Assembly (NCBI GenBank): GCA_024682455.1
Contig: JAIKZF010000032.1
Span: 1-57,150 of the forward strand
Direction: 5' to 3'
From: Ruminiclostridium sp.
GTDB lineage: Bacteria > Bacillota > Clostridia > Oscillospirales > Ruminococcaceae
Length of the DNA: 57,150 nucleotides
The notes below the pieces were generated by a model that did no database searches, was not told the DNA's origin, and worked only from the letters and a program-made list of their open reading frames with translations. Below, one piece after another: positions 16,175-24,929 of this stretch (its first letter is position 1; each line of letters starts with the position of its first letter). A program made the translations under genes and the position numbers.

Positions 16175-17770
16175 TTAAAACGCTGTTACTGCCTTTTCGG
16201 CGTCGAGGCCTGCGCGGTATAGCTTCATATATGCGGCGATACCGTCGATATCCTTCTGCTCCGGGAAGACTGTGCTGCCTCTGATACCCGCGAACACCTT
16301 ATCGTTCAGGAACGCGGCGAGGGACTCGGCTCTGTCGGTGCGCGCCATATATGCCGCGAGAAGCGCTATGCCCCATGCTCCGCCCTCACCTGCCGAGCTC
16401 ATGAGCGTGATATTCGCTCCGAGAGCCGCGGCAAGAACACTCTGACTCGGCACGGGAGTCTTGAACAGACCTCCGTGAGCGTAGATATGTTCGAGAGCAA
16501 CGTGCTCCTCCCCGGTGAGTATATCCATACCAATTTTCAGCGTCGCTACCGTGGAATAAACGAGACTGCGCATAAGATTCTCTATCGTGAATCTGCTGTC
16601 GGCGCTGCGGAATACCAGCGGTTTTCCGCTCTGCGTACCGGTAACGGGCTCGCCCGCGTAATAGTTGTACGAGATCACGCCTCCGCAGTCGGGATCGCCG
16701 TTCGCGGCAAGGCTGTACAGCAGATCATAGAGCTTGCCCTTCGGCAGCTCGCTGCCTGCCGCTTTAAGCAGACCTCCGAACATATTTACCCATGCGTCGA
16801 GATCGGTGGTGCAGCTGTTGCAGTGCACCATTGCCACGGGAGCTCCGTCGGGAGTCGTTACCACGTCTATCTCACGGTGTACGGACGACAGATTCTTTTC
16901 GAGAACTATCATCGAAAATATCGACGTGCCCGCCGAGACATTTCCTGTCTTCGGAGCAATGCTGTTCGTTGCGGCCATGCCGGTCTGTGCGTCGCCCTCG
17001 GGCGGGCAGAACGGCACTCCCGCTCCGAACGTACCCGTCGGGTCGAGAAGCTTTGCGCCCTCGGCGGTGAGCTTTCCGGCGCACTCGCCAACGGGAACTA
17101 TCGCGGGAAGGATATCCGCGAGCTTCGCGGTGAAAGCAGTACCCGCGGTAAGCTCGTCGAAGCGCTTTAACATTGCCGCGTCATAGCTCTTTGTTCCGGG
17201 GTCGATCGGGAACATTCCCGACGCGTCGCCCACCCCGATGACCTTCTCACCGGTGAGCAGCCAATGCACATATCCCGCGAGAGTGGTGAAGAACGCCACA
17301 CTGCCGATATGAGGCTCATTTTTCAGTATCGCCTGATACAGGTGCGCGATGCTCCAGCGCTGGGGGATATTGAAGCCGAAAGCTTCGGTCAGCTTATCCG
17401 CAGCCTCCTCGGTCATGGTATTGCGCCATGTGCGGAACGGCACGAGCAGCTCTCCGTCCTTGCCGAACGCGAGATAGCCGTGCATCATCGCCGAGATGCC
17501 GAAGCCCGCTGCCGTCGTGAGCTTCACGCCGTACTGCTTCTCGACATTGCTCATCAGATCGGCAAAGCAGGTGCGCAGGCCTTCCTTCACCTTATCGAGC
17601 GAGTATGTCCATACGCCGTCCGCAAGCTCGTTCTGCCAGTCGAAAACGCCGGAGGCGAGCGGAGCATTGTCGCTTCCGACAAGCACCGCCTTTATACGTG
17701 TAGAACCGAATTCTATGCCTATGACGGCCTTTCCGTCACGAATATCGTTTATTTCGTATGTTCCGCTCAT
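16175..17770 (-). CDS. FGGY family carbohydrate kinase
   Basis: A 531-residue sugar kinase with two actin-like domains. The N-terminal phosphate loop IGIEFGSTRIKAVLV (about 16-30), the GISAMMHGYLAF substrate-side segment, PPEGDAQTGMAATN with the probable catalytic Asp, and the C-terminal IYAHGGLFKTPV and SSAGEGGAWGIALLA adenine-binding motifs are visible. The family phosphorylates ketopentoses and related sugars; this one is not a standard AraB by motif, so the substrate (ribulose, xylulose or another) is open. Its ATG overlaps the permease TGA (17767-17770). It is the last gene of the transporter operon, suggesting it phosphorylates the imported or isomerised sugar. Confidence 0.9.
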   Translation of the reverse strand: MSGTYEINDIRDGKAVIGIEFGSTRIKAVLVGSDNAPLASGVFDWQNELADGVWTYSLDKVKEGLRTCFADLMSNVEKQYGVKLTTAAGFGISAMMHGYLAFGKDGELLVPFRTWRNTMTEEAADKLTEAFGFNIPQRWSIAHLYQAILKNEPHIGSVAFFTTLAGYVHWLLTGEKVIGVGDASGMFPIDPGTKSYDAAMLKRFDELTAGTAFTAKLADILPAIVPVGECAGKLTAEGAKLLDPTGTFGAGVPFCPPEGDAQTGMAATNSIAPKTGNVSAGTSIFSMIVLEKNLSSVHREIDVVTTPDGAPVAMVHCNSCTTDLDAWVNMFGGLLKAAGSELPKGKLYDLLYSLAANGDPDCGGVISYNYYAGEPVTGTQSGKPLVFRSADSRFTIENLMRSLVYSTVATLKIGMDILTGEEHVALEHIYAHGGLFKTPVPSQSVLAAALGANITLMSSAGEGGAWGIALLAAYMARTDRAESLAAFLNDKVFAGIRGSTVFPEQKDIDGIAAYMKLYRAGLDAEKAVTAF

Positions 17771-18867
17771 TCAGATCCTTCTTTCTTCTTCGTTTCCTGC
17801 TCGGGCACAGCCTGAGCGCTGGCGTTGTTCTTCTTCTTGCGGCTGGAGATAATGACGCTCTGTACCACAAGGAAGATGCAAAGCATAGCCGCTATGGTTA
17901 TACCTGTCCACCATGCCTGATCCAGACCTACCGAGGAAACGATGTTCTGTATCGTCGCCAGAGACATAGCACCGAAGAGAGTACCGATTATGTTTCCGAC
18001 ACCTCCGGTCAGCATGGTGCCGCCGATGATCGACGAGGCTATCGCGTTCATCTCCGCGCCCATAGCGTGCGACGGAGCTCCGGAGCCTACGTGCAGGAAG
18101 TACACGAACCCGCCTACGCCCGCGAGAAGCCCGCAGATAACGTATGAGAGGAATGTGGTCTTCTTGACGTTGATACCGAGCATGAGCGCGCTCTGCTTGT
18201 TGCCTCCCACCGCGTAGAAGTTGCGGCCGGTCTTAGTCCATTTCAGGATAACGAACAGAGCCGCGACTACGAGCAGCGCCACCACAACGCCGATCTCGAC
18301 ATAGGCGTCAACGTAGTTGCCCTTCTTGTTGACGGAGCCGAGGAGCGGTATGATAAGTCTTGTTTCCTTCAGAGCCACGAAGCCCTCGTTCACAACGTTG
18401 AACGGGTTCGTATGCACTATCGTCGTCATGCCGCGCGCGAAGAACATTCCCGCGAGCGTAACTATGAACGGCTGGATATCGAGATAAGCGATAAGGAAGC
18501 CCTGAACAAGTCCGAACGCGAGACCTATGCCGAGCGCGAGAAGTATAGCAACAAATACGTTTCCGCCCGCCTCATCGAGGTAGACCGCGCAGCTCATGCA
18601 TACCAGAGCGGTCACGCCGCCGACGGAGATGTCGATACCGCCGGTTATCATTACGAGAGTCATGCCGCACGAGAGGATTATCAGAGCGGCGTTGGCGTTC
18701 ATAAGGTTGAACAGCGTCTGGGGTTTCAGGAAGCCCTCCTGAAGGAATACGATCGCGCAGATGTACATTACGACGAATACGCATACAGTGATCGTTGTAA
18801 GGAGGTTGGTATCGGTCATGCCGCCGAGCAGACCCTTGCGGGAGCCCGTTGTTTTAAGCTGTGTCAT
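17767..18867 (-). CDS. CUT2 sugar ABC transporter permease (YjfF-like)
   Basis: A 366-residue RbsC/AraH-type permease with about nine to ten spans. ILSCGMTLVMITGGIDISVGGVTAL is the characteristic CUT2 'GIDLSVG' region, and MNAIASSIIGGTMLTGGVGNIIGTLFGA is the conserved cytoplasmic loop that contacts the ATPase. The C-terminus is basic and Lys-rich. It forms a heterodimeric channel with the next permease, as in the galactofuranose YtfT-YjfF system. It is translated in an operon, 15 bp after that gene and overlapping the kinase by 4 bp. Confidence 0.93.
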   Translation of the reverse strand: MTQLKTTGSRKGLLGGMTDTNLLTTITVCVFVVMYICAIVFLQEGFLKPQTLFNLMNANAALIILSCGMTLVMITGGIDISVGGVTALVCMSCAVYLDEAGGNVFVAILLALGIGLAFGLVQGFLIAYLDIQPFIVTLAGMFFARGMTTIVHTNPFNVVNEGFVALKETRLIIPLLGSVNKKGNYVDAYVEIGVVVALLVVAALFVILKWTKTGRNFYAVGGNKQSALMLGINVKKTTFLSYVICGLLAGVGGFVYFLHVGSGAPSHAMGAEMNAIASSIIGGTMLTGGVGNIIGTLFGAMSLATIQNIVSSVGLDQAWWTGITIAAMLCIFLVVQSVIISSRKKKNNASAQAVPEQETKKKEGSE

Positions 18868-18882
18868 TTCTGTTCCCCCTCC

Positions 18883-19983
18883 TTACGCACTTTCAGCCGC
18901 CGCGTGATTTGAAGAGCGGAGCTTCTTCATCAGACGGGAAAATTTCTCTCTTACCACAGGAGCGCTCAGAACAACGAGAGCTATAACGACTACCGCCTTA
19001 TATGCCGGCAGAGCCGTCGCCTGCACATCGAACTTATAGAGCGTTGTGGTCAGGAACTGGATAACGTACGCGCCGACTATCGAGGCAGCCATGTTGAACT
19101 TGCCTCCGCTCAGGGAGTTTCCGCCGAGCGCCACAGCAAGGATAGCGTCCATTTCGATATCCTTCGCTATTACCGAGTAGTTTATCGTGGACAGACGGCT
19201 GACCTTGATGAGACCAGTCACAGCAATGCAGAGACCGAGTATTATGTAGGTCGTGAGCTTGATGAGCTCGGGGTTGAGGCCGTTAAGACGGGAGGTCTTT
19301 TCGTTGATACCCACAGACTGCGAATAAAGCCCTATGTTCGTGAACTTGAGCATCAGCCAAGTCAGTATGAAGCAGAGTATAGCGATAAGGAACGGCGTCG
19401 GAAGCGGGATCCCGGGTATATAGCCTCCGAAATAGGTGAATTCCTCGCCGGGAACTATCGGGAGCTCGTTGTTGTTGATCCACGCCGCGATAGAACGTCC
19501 CGCAGTAAACAGTATAAGCGTCGCGACCATGGGCTGGATACGGAAGTAGGCTACAAGCACGCCGTTGAAAGCGCCGAACAGCATGGAAACCACAGCAGCC
19601 GCGAGGAAGCCGACGAATATCGGAGCCTGTATGGTCTCGGGACGGGTGTTGTCGCCGCAGAGCACGCGGAGCAGCACGCTTCCGGATATCGCTATGGCAG
19701 CGCCGACGCTTATATCCTGTCCCTTTGACGAAGCGGTCACGAGGGTCATGCCGATAGCGAGTATAGCAAGCTCGGAGCCGTTGTCGATTATCGAGATGAG
19801 GTTACCGGAAAGTATGTAGGAGCCTGCGCTGTTCTGTTTGAGAGCAAGCGCGAAGAATGTCGGGTCGGCGATCAGATTGAACAGCGCGAGAAGTATCAGC
19901 GCTGCGAACGGGATAAATATCTGATTGCGAAGAAGCCCCGACAGCACCGAGCCCTTTCCTTTCGGATCGAGTTTTTCAGACAT
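18883..19983 (-). CDS. CUT2 sugar ABC transporter permease (YtfT-like)
   Basis: A 366-residue permease, partner of the preceding one. Conserved features are IGMTLVTASSKGQDISVGAAIAISG (the CUT2 'GxDxSVG' motif) and MDAILAVALGGNSLSGGKFNMAASIVGA (ATPase-contacting loop). I chose ATG 19983 because GGGAGGTG stands eight bases before it; the longer frame begins deep inside the ATPase gene. It overlaps the ATPase stop by 8 bp, so translation is coupled. Confidence 0.92.
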   Translation of the reverse strand: MSEKLDPKGKGSVLSGLLRNQIFIPFAALILLALFNLIADPTFFALALKQNSAGSYILSGNLISIIDNGSELAILAIGMTLVTASSKGQDISVGAAIAISGSVLLRVLCGDNTRPETIQAPIFVGFLAAAVVSMLFGAFNGVLVAYFRIQPMVATLILFTAGRSIAAWINNNELPIVPGEEFTYFGGYIPGIPLPTPFLIAILCFILTWLMLKFTNIGLYSQSVGINEKTSRLNGLNPELIKLTTYIILGLCIAVTGLIKVSRLSTINYSVIAKDIEMDAILAVALGGNSLSGGKFNMAASIVGAYVIQFLTTTLYKFDVQATALPAYKAVVVIALVVLSAPVVREKFSRLMKKLRSSNHAAAESA

Positions 19984-21493
19984 TCTTTTCACCTCCCGCG
20001 ATAGTCGCCATGATTGTATTCTGTGTGAGCTGGTCGCCCGTAAGCTCGCCGACAAGCTTTCTGTCGCGCATAACGAGCAGTCTGGAGCACGTTCTCAGCA
20101 TTTCATCCGTTTCGGAGCTTATGAACGTTATGCTCATACCCTCGGACGCGAGCTTTAGCACGAGCTTCTGTATATCGACCTTTGTTCCGACGTCGATACC
20201 TCTGGTCGGCTCGTCAAGTATGAGGTACTTCGGGTGCGTGAGCAGCCAGCGCGCGAGTATGACCTTCTGCTGGTTGCCTCCGGACAGCGATTTTATCGGC
20301 GTGTTGACCGACGCTGTCTTGATGTCGAGCAGCTTTATGTATTCCTCGGCGAACTCGGTAGCCTTAGCCTTCGAGAACGGTCTGAAGAAGCCGGTCTTGA
20401 CCTGGAGCGCAAGTATGATGTTCTCGCGGACTGACAGATCTCCGACAATGCCGTCGCGCTTTCTGTCCTCGGGCAGATAGGCGATGCCGTTCTTCATGGC
20501 GTTCTTGGGCTTTGTGATCTTAACGGGCTTGCCCTCCATTTTTACAGTACCGCTCGTTACGGTATCCGCGCCGTAGATAGCGCGCACGCACTCGCTTCTT
20601 CCGGAGCCCAGAAGTCCGGTAAATCCGTTAACCTCACCGCGGCGGATATTGAAGTTGAAGGGCTTTATGCCCTCGGTGCTGCAAAGCTGCTCGGCTTCGT
20701 ATACCGGAGCCTCGCCGTCCTCCTTGAATACAGGGATATCGTTCTTGATGTCCGCCATATCGTCAAGCTCCTTGCCGAGCATCTTCGACACGAGCTGTAC
20801 ACGCGGAAGGTTCTCTATCTCGTACTCGCCGACGAGCTGGCCGTCGCGCAGTACTGTTATCCTGTCACAGACCTCATAGACCTGATCGAGGAAGTGCGTT
20901 ACGAAGATTATGCCTACGCCGCGTCCCTTAAGCTGGCGCATGAGCCCGAAGAGCTTGGCTACCTCAGACTCGTCGAGGGACGAGGTCGGCTCGTCGAGTA
21001 TCAGCACGCTGCACTCCATATCCACGGCTCTCGCTATCGCTATCATCTGCTGAACGGCGATAGAGCAGCTCGCGAGCTGCTGGGTGGGCTTTACCGCGAT
21101 GCCGAGCGAATCGAGAAGCTGGCCTGCCTTTTTGTTCATTTCGCGCCAGTTCACTCCGGCTCCGCTGCCGCGTCCGATGAATATATTCTCCGCCACGGAA
21201 AGGTTCGGGCAGAGCGTGATCTCCTGATACACGGTGCTTATCCCGACACGCTGAGCCTCCTGAGGCGAGCGTATCTGCACCGCGCCGTCATGTCCCTTGA
21301 TGAAGATTTCGCCCTCATCCTTGACATGGACGCCCGTAAGGACCTTGATCAGTGTGGATTTGCCCGCGCCGTTCTCCCCCATGAGAGCGTGTATCTCGCC
21401 CTCCCGCAGGGTGAAATCGACATTCTGCAGCGCCTTTACGCCCGGAAATGATTTATATATCCCGCGCATTTCGAGCAATGATCCCTGCTGCAT
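19976..21493 (-). CDS. CUT2 sugar ABC transporter ATP-binding protein (YtfR/AraG-like)
   Basis: A 505-residue protein with two ABC domains. The N-terminal domain has GENGAGKSTLIKVLTG (about 38-53), Walker B LILDEPTSSLDE and a weak signature (LASCSIAVQQMIAIARA). The C-terminal domain has a degenerate first loop (GLLGSGRSE), signature LSGGNQQKVILARWL and LDEPTRGIDVG. This tandem arrangement with one degenerate site is normal for monosaccharide importers. It powers uptake through the two permeases. It is separated from the binding-protein gene by a hairpin, which would lower its expression relative to that gene. Confidence 0.94.
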   Translation of the reverse strand: MQQGSLLEMRGIYKSFPGVKALQNVDFTLREGEIHALMGENGAGKSTLIKVLTGVHVKDEGEIFIKGHDGAVQIRSPQEAQRVGISTVYQEITLCPNLSVAENIFIGRGSGAGVNWREMNKKAGQLLDSLGIAVKPTQQLASCSIAVQQMIAIARAVDMECSVLILDEPTSSLDESEVAKLFGLMRQLKGRGVGIIFVTHFLDQVYEVCDRITVLRDGQLVGEYEIENLPRVQLVSKMLGKELDDMADIKNDIPVFKEDGEAPVYEAEQLCSTEGIKPFNFNIRRGEVNGFTGLLGSGRSECVRAIYGADTVTSGTVKMEGKPVKITKPKNAMKNGIAYLPEDRKRDGIVGDLSVRENIILALQVKTGFFRPFSKAKATEFAEEYIKLLDIKTASVNTPIKSLSGGNQQKVILARWLLTHPKYLILDEPTRGIDVGTKVDIQKLVLKLASEGMSITFISSETDEMLRTCSRLLVMRDRKLVGELTGDQLTQNTIMATIAGGEKNV

Positions 21494-21519
21494 TTCGTTT
21501 CCTCCTTTTTATAAAGCAA

Positions 21520-21555
21520 GTGCGGGGAGATGATATTTTGTACTCCTCCCCGCAC
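21520..21555 (-). terminator. Intra-operon hairpin between binding protein and ATPase genes
   Basis: GTGCGGGGA (21520-21528) pairs with TCCCCGCAC (21547-21555). Reading leftward it is followed by a weak T-rich run (TTGCTTTATAAAA). It is best read as a partial terminator or 3'-stabilising stem that allows more binding protein than transporter, as in many sugar ABC operons. Confidence 0.75.
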
Positions 21556-21593
21556 CTGACTCAGTTATTGGTTATTCAGAACTATGATCGATT

Positions 21594-22613
21594 TTAGATA
21601 CCGTAGTTGTCAACGTCTTCCTGAGTGATCGTAGAAGCGTCAAAGCCCTTTTCGTTCATGATTATGGTCTTCTGAGCGATCGTCTCGCCTGCTTCGAGCT
21701 TGTCGATGATGTCCTTGATATAAGAGGACTGGAAGGGGTTGCACTGGCCGTCGTAGTTCCAGTTCTGCTTGAGAAGCTCTTCAAGAGCCCACTTGTTGCA
21801 GTCAAAGCCCATTACTATAACGTCCTTGCCTACGCCGTGAGAGATATTTGCCTTATCAAGAGCAGCAACTGCGCCCTTTGCCATATCGTCGTTCTCAGCG
21901 TAGATTACGTTGAAGGACTTGTTGGAGTCGATAGCTGCCTGAACGATCTGCTGAGCCTTTTCAGCGTTCCATTCAGCTGTCTGCTGTGTAACTATTGTCC
22001 ATCCGAGTTCCTTGGCTGTTGCGTCGAGAGCGCCGGAACGGCCCTTCTGAGCAGCGGAGCCCATAACGCCCTGCAGATGGATAACTTCATACTTGGAAAG
22101 GTTCTGGCTCTTGAGCCACTCAACCGCTGTCTCGCCTTCCTTAGCCATATCGGAAACTATAGATGCTTCATAGAGGCTCGGATCGGCGTCTATTGTACGG
22201 TCGAACAGGATAACCTTAACGCCCTGTGCCTGTGCGTCCTTCAGAACGCTGTCCCAGCCGGCTGTATCGGCAGCGGAAAGAAGCAGGTAATCTACCTCAT
22301 CCTGAATGAACTTCTGAGCCGCTGTGATCTGCTCGTCGTTCTTAAGGCTGTAGGCAAACTTTGCGTCGAAGCCGTTAGCCTCGCAGAAGGTAGCCTGAAG
22401 GTCCTTATCGTTAGCTGTACGGTAGCCGGATTCGTTCGGGTCGTTGTTGATGATGCCGACCTTGATGAGCTTACCGGACGAAGCAGCCTGTGTGCCTGCC
22501 GGAGCAGCCGTTGTGGTCGAGGCGGTGCCGCCGCCGTTGTTGCCGCAGCCCGCGAACACAGATGTGCAGAGCGCAGCGGTCACGATAAGGGATAACATCT
22601 TCTTGAGCTTCAT
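21594..22613 (-). CDS. Sugar-binding lipoprotein of CUT2 transporter (YtfQ-like)
   Basis: A 339-residue extracellular solute-binding lipoprotein. The signal peptide MKLKKMLSLIVTAALC ends in lipobox FAGC (Cys23), followed by a Thr/Ala-rich linker (about 24-50) and a periplasmic-binding fold of the RbsB/YtfQ class (VGIINNDPNESGYRTANDKDLQATFC, LLLSAADTAGWDSVLKDAQAQGVKVILFDR, YAENDDMAKGAV). The 'DTAGWD' pattern is close to YtfQ-type galactofuranose binders. ATG 22613 has GGAGGT seven bases upstream. It is first in the transporter operon, directly behind the AraR-like operators. Confidence 0.93.
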   Translation of the reverse strand: MKLKKMLSLIVTAALCTSVFAGCGNNGGGTASTTTAAPAGTQAASSGKLIKVGIINNDPNESGYRTANDKDLQATFCEANGFDAKFAYSLKNDEQITAAQKFIQDEVDYLLLSAADTAGWDSVLKDAQAQGVKVILFDRTIDADPSLYEASIVSDMAKEGETAVEWLKSQNLSKYEVIHLQGVMGSAAQKGRSGALDATAKELGWTIVTQQTAEWNAEKAQQIVQAAIDSNKSFNVIYAENDDMAKGAVAALDKANISHGVGKDVIVMGFDCNKWALEELLKQNWNYDGQCNPFQSSYIKDIIDKLEAGETIAQKTIIMNEKGFDASTITQEDVDNYGI

Positions 22614-22647
22614 AAAAAATACCTCCATTTTCATTCACTATTATTCA

Positions 22648-22703
22648 TTAACGAAATGATCGTTAACTTGTACTTACATTATATCCAAATTGTACATACA
22701 TTT
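22648..22703 (-). promoter_or_regulatory. Promoter of the sugar transporter with AraR-like operators
   Basis: On the minus strand the -10 box is TATAAT (22678-22683), with no good -35 box. Two TTGTAC-WTACA motifs flank it: AAATTGTACATACATTT (22687-22703) and AACTTGTACTTACATT (22665-22680). They match the AraR operator pattern and the sites in front of the AraR-like gene itself. Downstream a TTAACGA/TCGTTAA inverted repeat (22648-22666) lies in the leader and may bind a second regulator such as the adjacent AraC protein. Confidence 0.75.
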
Positions 22704-22745
22704 ATACTAAAAATGATATTATTAATGTTTAATATTTTACGATTT

Positions 22746-23450
22746 TCAGCTTATCTCTTTTTCGGGGAAGATATTCATACTATACTGGAACTGCCTGGGG
22801 GTCATTCCGGTGGTCTTCTTGAATATCTGGCTGAAATAGCGGTAATCGCTGAAACCCACGTCATAAGCGACTTCGTAGACCATTTTGTTCGTGCAGCACA
22901 GCAACTCCTTTGCCCTGTTTATACGAACACGGGTCAGGTGATCGGAGAAGTTCCTGCCGGTCTCCTTCTTGAACAGCATACTCAGGTACGAGGGGCTGAG
23001 TCCCACCTCGTCGGCGACCGCTCCCAGCGAGAGCTCGCAGTTCATATAGCTTTTGTCTATGTAGCCGAGGGCGGTGCGCATCGCGCTGCTGCCGCCGACG
23101 CGTGCCGTATCTCCGCGCCATTCTATGCACTGCATCAGTATCTCATACAGGAACGCGATCATATCCTCCGGGGTGCGCAGGCGGGGCTCGATGTCCTCCA
23201 CCGTCCCGAAGCGCTCGGCGAACCGCTCATCGGATATCCCGATCTCCTTTGAGAAGCTTTTCGCGGCTATATATATGTCCATGCAGGCGTAAAGCCTGAG
23301 CATAAGGGACTTCATCTCCCGGAACCTCATACCGTCCAGCACGCTGTCGAGGACTTTCCTGCACCCGGCGGGGCTGCCGCTTCTCAGCAGCTCGCTTATC
23401 CGTTCGGTATCCGGTCTCAATATGTCCGTACAGTTATCCGAAGTTGTCAT
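22746..23450 (-). CDS. AraC family transcriptional regulator
   Basis: A 234-residue regulator. The last 100 residues form a typical double helix-turn-helix: SLGAVADEVGLSPSYLSMLFKKETGRNFSDHLTRVRINRAKELLCCT, then VYEVAYDVGFSDYRYFSQIFKKTTGMTPRQFQ. The N-terminal part (about 1-130) is helical and resembles the linker of YesN-type response regulators but carries no receiver domain. GGGAGGTG precedes the ATG at ten bases. It starts 22 bp after the AraR-like gene and lies directly upstream of the transporter genes, so it probably activates them, consistent with their poor -35 box. Confidence 0.9.
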   Translation of the reverse strand: MTTSDNCTDILRPDTERISELLRSGSPAGCRKVLDSVLDGMRFREMKSLMLRLYACMDIYIAAKSFSKEIGISDERFAERFGTVEDIEPRLRTPEDMIAFLYEILMQCIEWRGDTARVGGSSAMRTALGYIDKSYMNCELSLGAVADEVGLSPSYLSMLFKKETGRNFSDHLTRVRINRAKELLCCTNKMVYEVAYDVGFSDYRYFSQIFKKTTGMTPRQFQYSMNIFPEKEIS

Positions 23451-23472
23451 AACAGGCTGTCACCTCCCGCAT

Positions 23473-24582
23473 CTATGCCATTTTCTTCGCCGACTCCGCC
23501 GCGTCGGAAATTATACGTACAGAATCGCGCACAACGAGCTCCGGCTCGAATATCATATCCGGGTGCTCGCCGGCGTTCGGTCTCATCAGCTCCAGCAGGA
23601 GCTCCGCGGCAGCCTCGCCAAGCCTGCGGTGCGGATGCTTTACCGTAGTAAGCGGCACGTCGCAGATGCGGGCGTAATTCGAGTCGTCTATGCCGGTGAC
23701 GGAAATATCGTCCGGCACGCTTATGCCGTTCTCGCGGCAGAATTTCATCAACCTCACGGCTATCATATCGTTATAGCATACTACCGCGCTGACTCTTCCG
23801 AGAAGCTCGGATATCTTCTCTCTCAGGCTTTCGAAAAGCTCGTCCTTTTCGGCGGAGGAATACCATACAACATTTTTCTCGGAAGACTGGGCTCCGTGCT
23901 CCATACAGCTGTTGATGAAGCCGCTGTAGCGCTTATGCCCCTGCATATCGTCCATGAGGAAGATGCCGCCGATATCCTTGTGTCCGCACTTGAAAAGGTA
24001 ATCGGTCACCATTTTTCCCGCAGCCTCGTCGTCCAGCGCAACGCACGGCATATCAGCCCACGGGTATTTCGCGTTGAAGAACACGACGGGGATATTGCTG
24101 CGCCTGATCTCGCGGTAAAGCTCGATGTTGGGGTTTGGCAGAGCGCTCTTTGAAGGCTCGACGATAAGCCCCCTCACGCCGTTTGACATCATGCTCGTGA
24201 GAGCCTGCGTCTCCTCGGCGACGCGGTTGTGCGTCGTGGCGAGCGTCATCGGGCACGAGGCGTCGTTCAGCACGCTCTCGATACCTGTCACTATATGCGG
24301 AAAGATGTAATCGCTGAAATATGTTGATATCACGCCGACATTCCTGCTGACGGCATTAGGCGCGGAGATCACGCTTTTTACGAAGGTGCCGCTCCCGCGC
24401 ACGCGGCACAGGATATTTTCGCGTTCAAGCTGCATGAGCGCCTGCCTCACCGTCTGCCTGCTGACCCCGTGAACGGAGCACAGCTCCTTCTCGGTAAGAA
24501 AGCGGTCGTTTGGTTTGAGACCGTGCGTGAGTATGTAATTTTTCACCCATTCGACTATCGTCAGGTATTTATAATCTTCCAT
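23473..24582 (-). CDS. GntR-LacI hybrid repressor, AraR-like
   Basis: A 369-residue regulator with a GntR winged helix at the N-terminus (about 1-72; VEWVKNYILTHGLKPNDRFLTEKELCSVHGVSRQTVRQAL, then CRVRGSGTFV) fused to a LacI/periplasmic-binding type effector domain (about 85-365; NVGVISTYFSDYIFP, VRGLIVEPSKSALPNP, AVVCYNDMIAVRLMKFCRENGISVPDDISVTGIDD). This architecture is that of AraR, the L-arabinose repressor. ATG 24582 fits a GGAG site ten bases upstream; the longer frame lacks one. Its own upstream region and the transporter promoter share TTGTAC/TACA palindromes. Confidence 0.92.
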   Translation of the reverse strand: MEDYKYLTIVEWVKNYILTHGLKPNDRFLTEKELCSVHGVSRQTVRQALMQLERENILCRVRGSGTFVKSVISAPNAVSRNVGVISTYFSDYIFPHIVTGIESVLNDASCPMTLATTHNRVAEETQALTSMMSNGVRGLIVEPSKSALPNPNIELYREIRRSNIPVVFFNAKYPWADMPCVALDDEAAGKMVTDYLFKCGHKDIGGIFLMDDMQGHKRYSGFINSCMEHGAQSSEKNVVWYSSAEKDELFESLREKISELLGRVSAVVCYNDMIAVRLMKFCRENGISVPDDISVTGIDDSNYARICDVPLTTVKHPHRRLGEAAAELLLELMRPNAGEHPDMIFEPELVVRDSVRIISDAAESAKKMA

Positions 24583-24695
24583 AAAGAACACACTCCATAT
24601 CCGTTCCCAGTCCGTGCGGTCACAAGATACAGCTCCGACCGCCGTTTCCGGCACGTTGTCCGTACTTGTATTTTTATCATATCACAATTTGTCCG

Positions 24696-24748
24696 ATTTG
24701 TAAATACAAATTCCACAGCCTATAACAAATTTGTACATACGGTACAAA
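24696..24748 (-). promoter_or_regulatory. AraR-like operators upstream of the regulator gene
   Basis: ATTTGTAAATACAAAT (24696-24711) is a palindrome with perfect 7-bp arms. TTGTAC-ATACG-GTACAA (24731-24747) is a second inverted repeat. Both resemble the AraR operator and the two sites at the transporter promoter, pointing to autoregulation. A clear -35/-10 pair was not assigned here. Confidence 0.7.
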
Positions 24749-24778
24749 CATTTCCAAGTTTATTGTGCAAATTTACTA

Positions 24779-24821
24779 CTGACAAATAAACTGCCGCGGA
24801 ATGCGAGAGACATTCCGCGGC
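24779..24821 (-). terminator. Terminator downstream of the nicotinate phosphoribosyltransferase gene
   Basis: GCCGCGGAATG (24793-24803) pairs with CATTCCGCGGC (24811-24821). Read leftward it is followed by AGTTTATTTGTC. It lies about 105 bp after the pncB stop and also insulates the regulator region. Confidence 0.75.
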
Positions 24822-24895
24822 GTCCGATATTTATTCTAATGTCTGTTCGCCCGAATAGCGAAATGAGCTTGACAGCAAGGAATGCGTCCGCCGAG

Positions 24896-24929
24896 AACAG
24901 GATTTGCGGCAGCTGTTGAGGACACATTA
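24896..24929 (-). repeat. Dispersed repeat family B, copy 1
   Basis: On the minus strand, TAATGTGTCC...CTGCCG (24929 to 24907) matches the copies at 46332-46354 and 57075-57097 with one change. Its TAA is the stop codon of the nicotinate phosphoribosyltransferase gene. The following CAAATCCTGTT (24906-24896) also occurs in the copy at 57.1 kb, where 17 extra bases separate the two parts. Confidence 0.8.
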
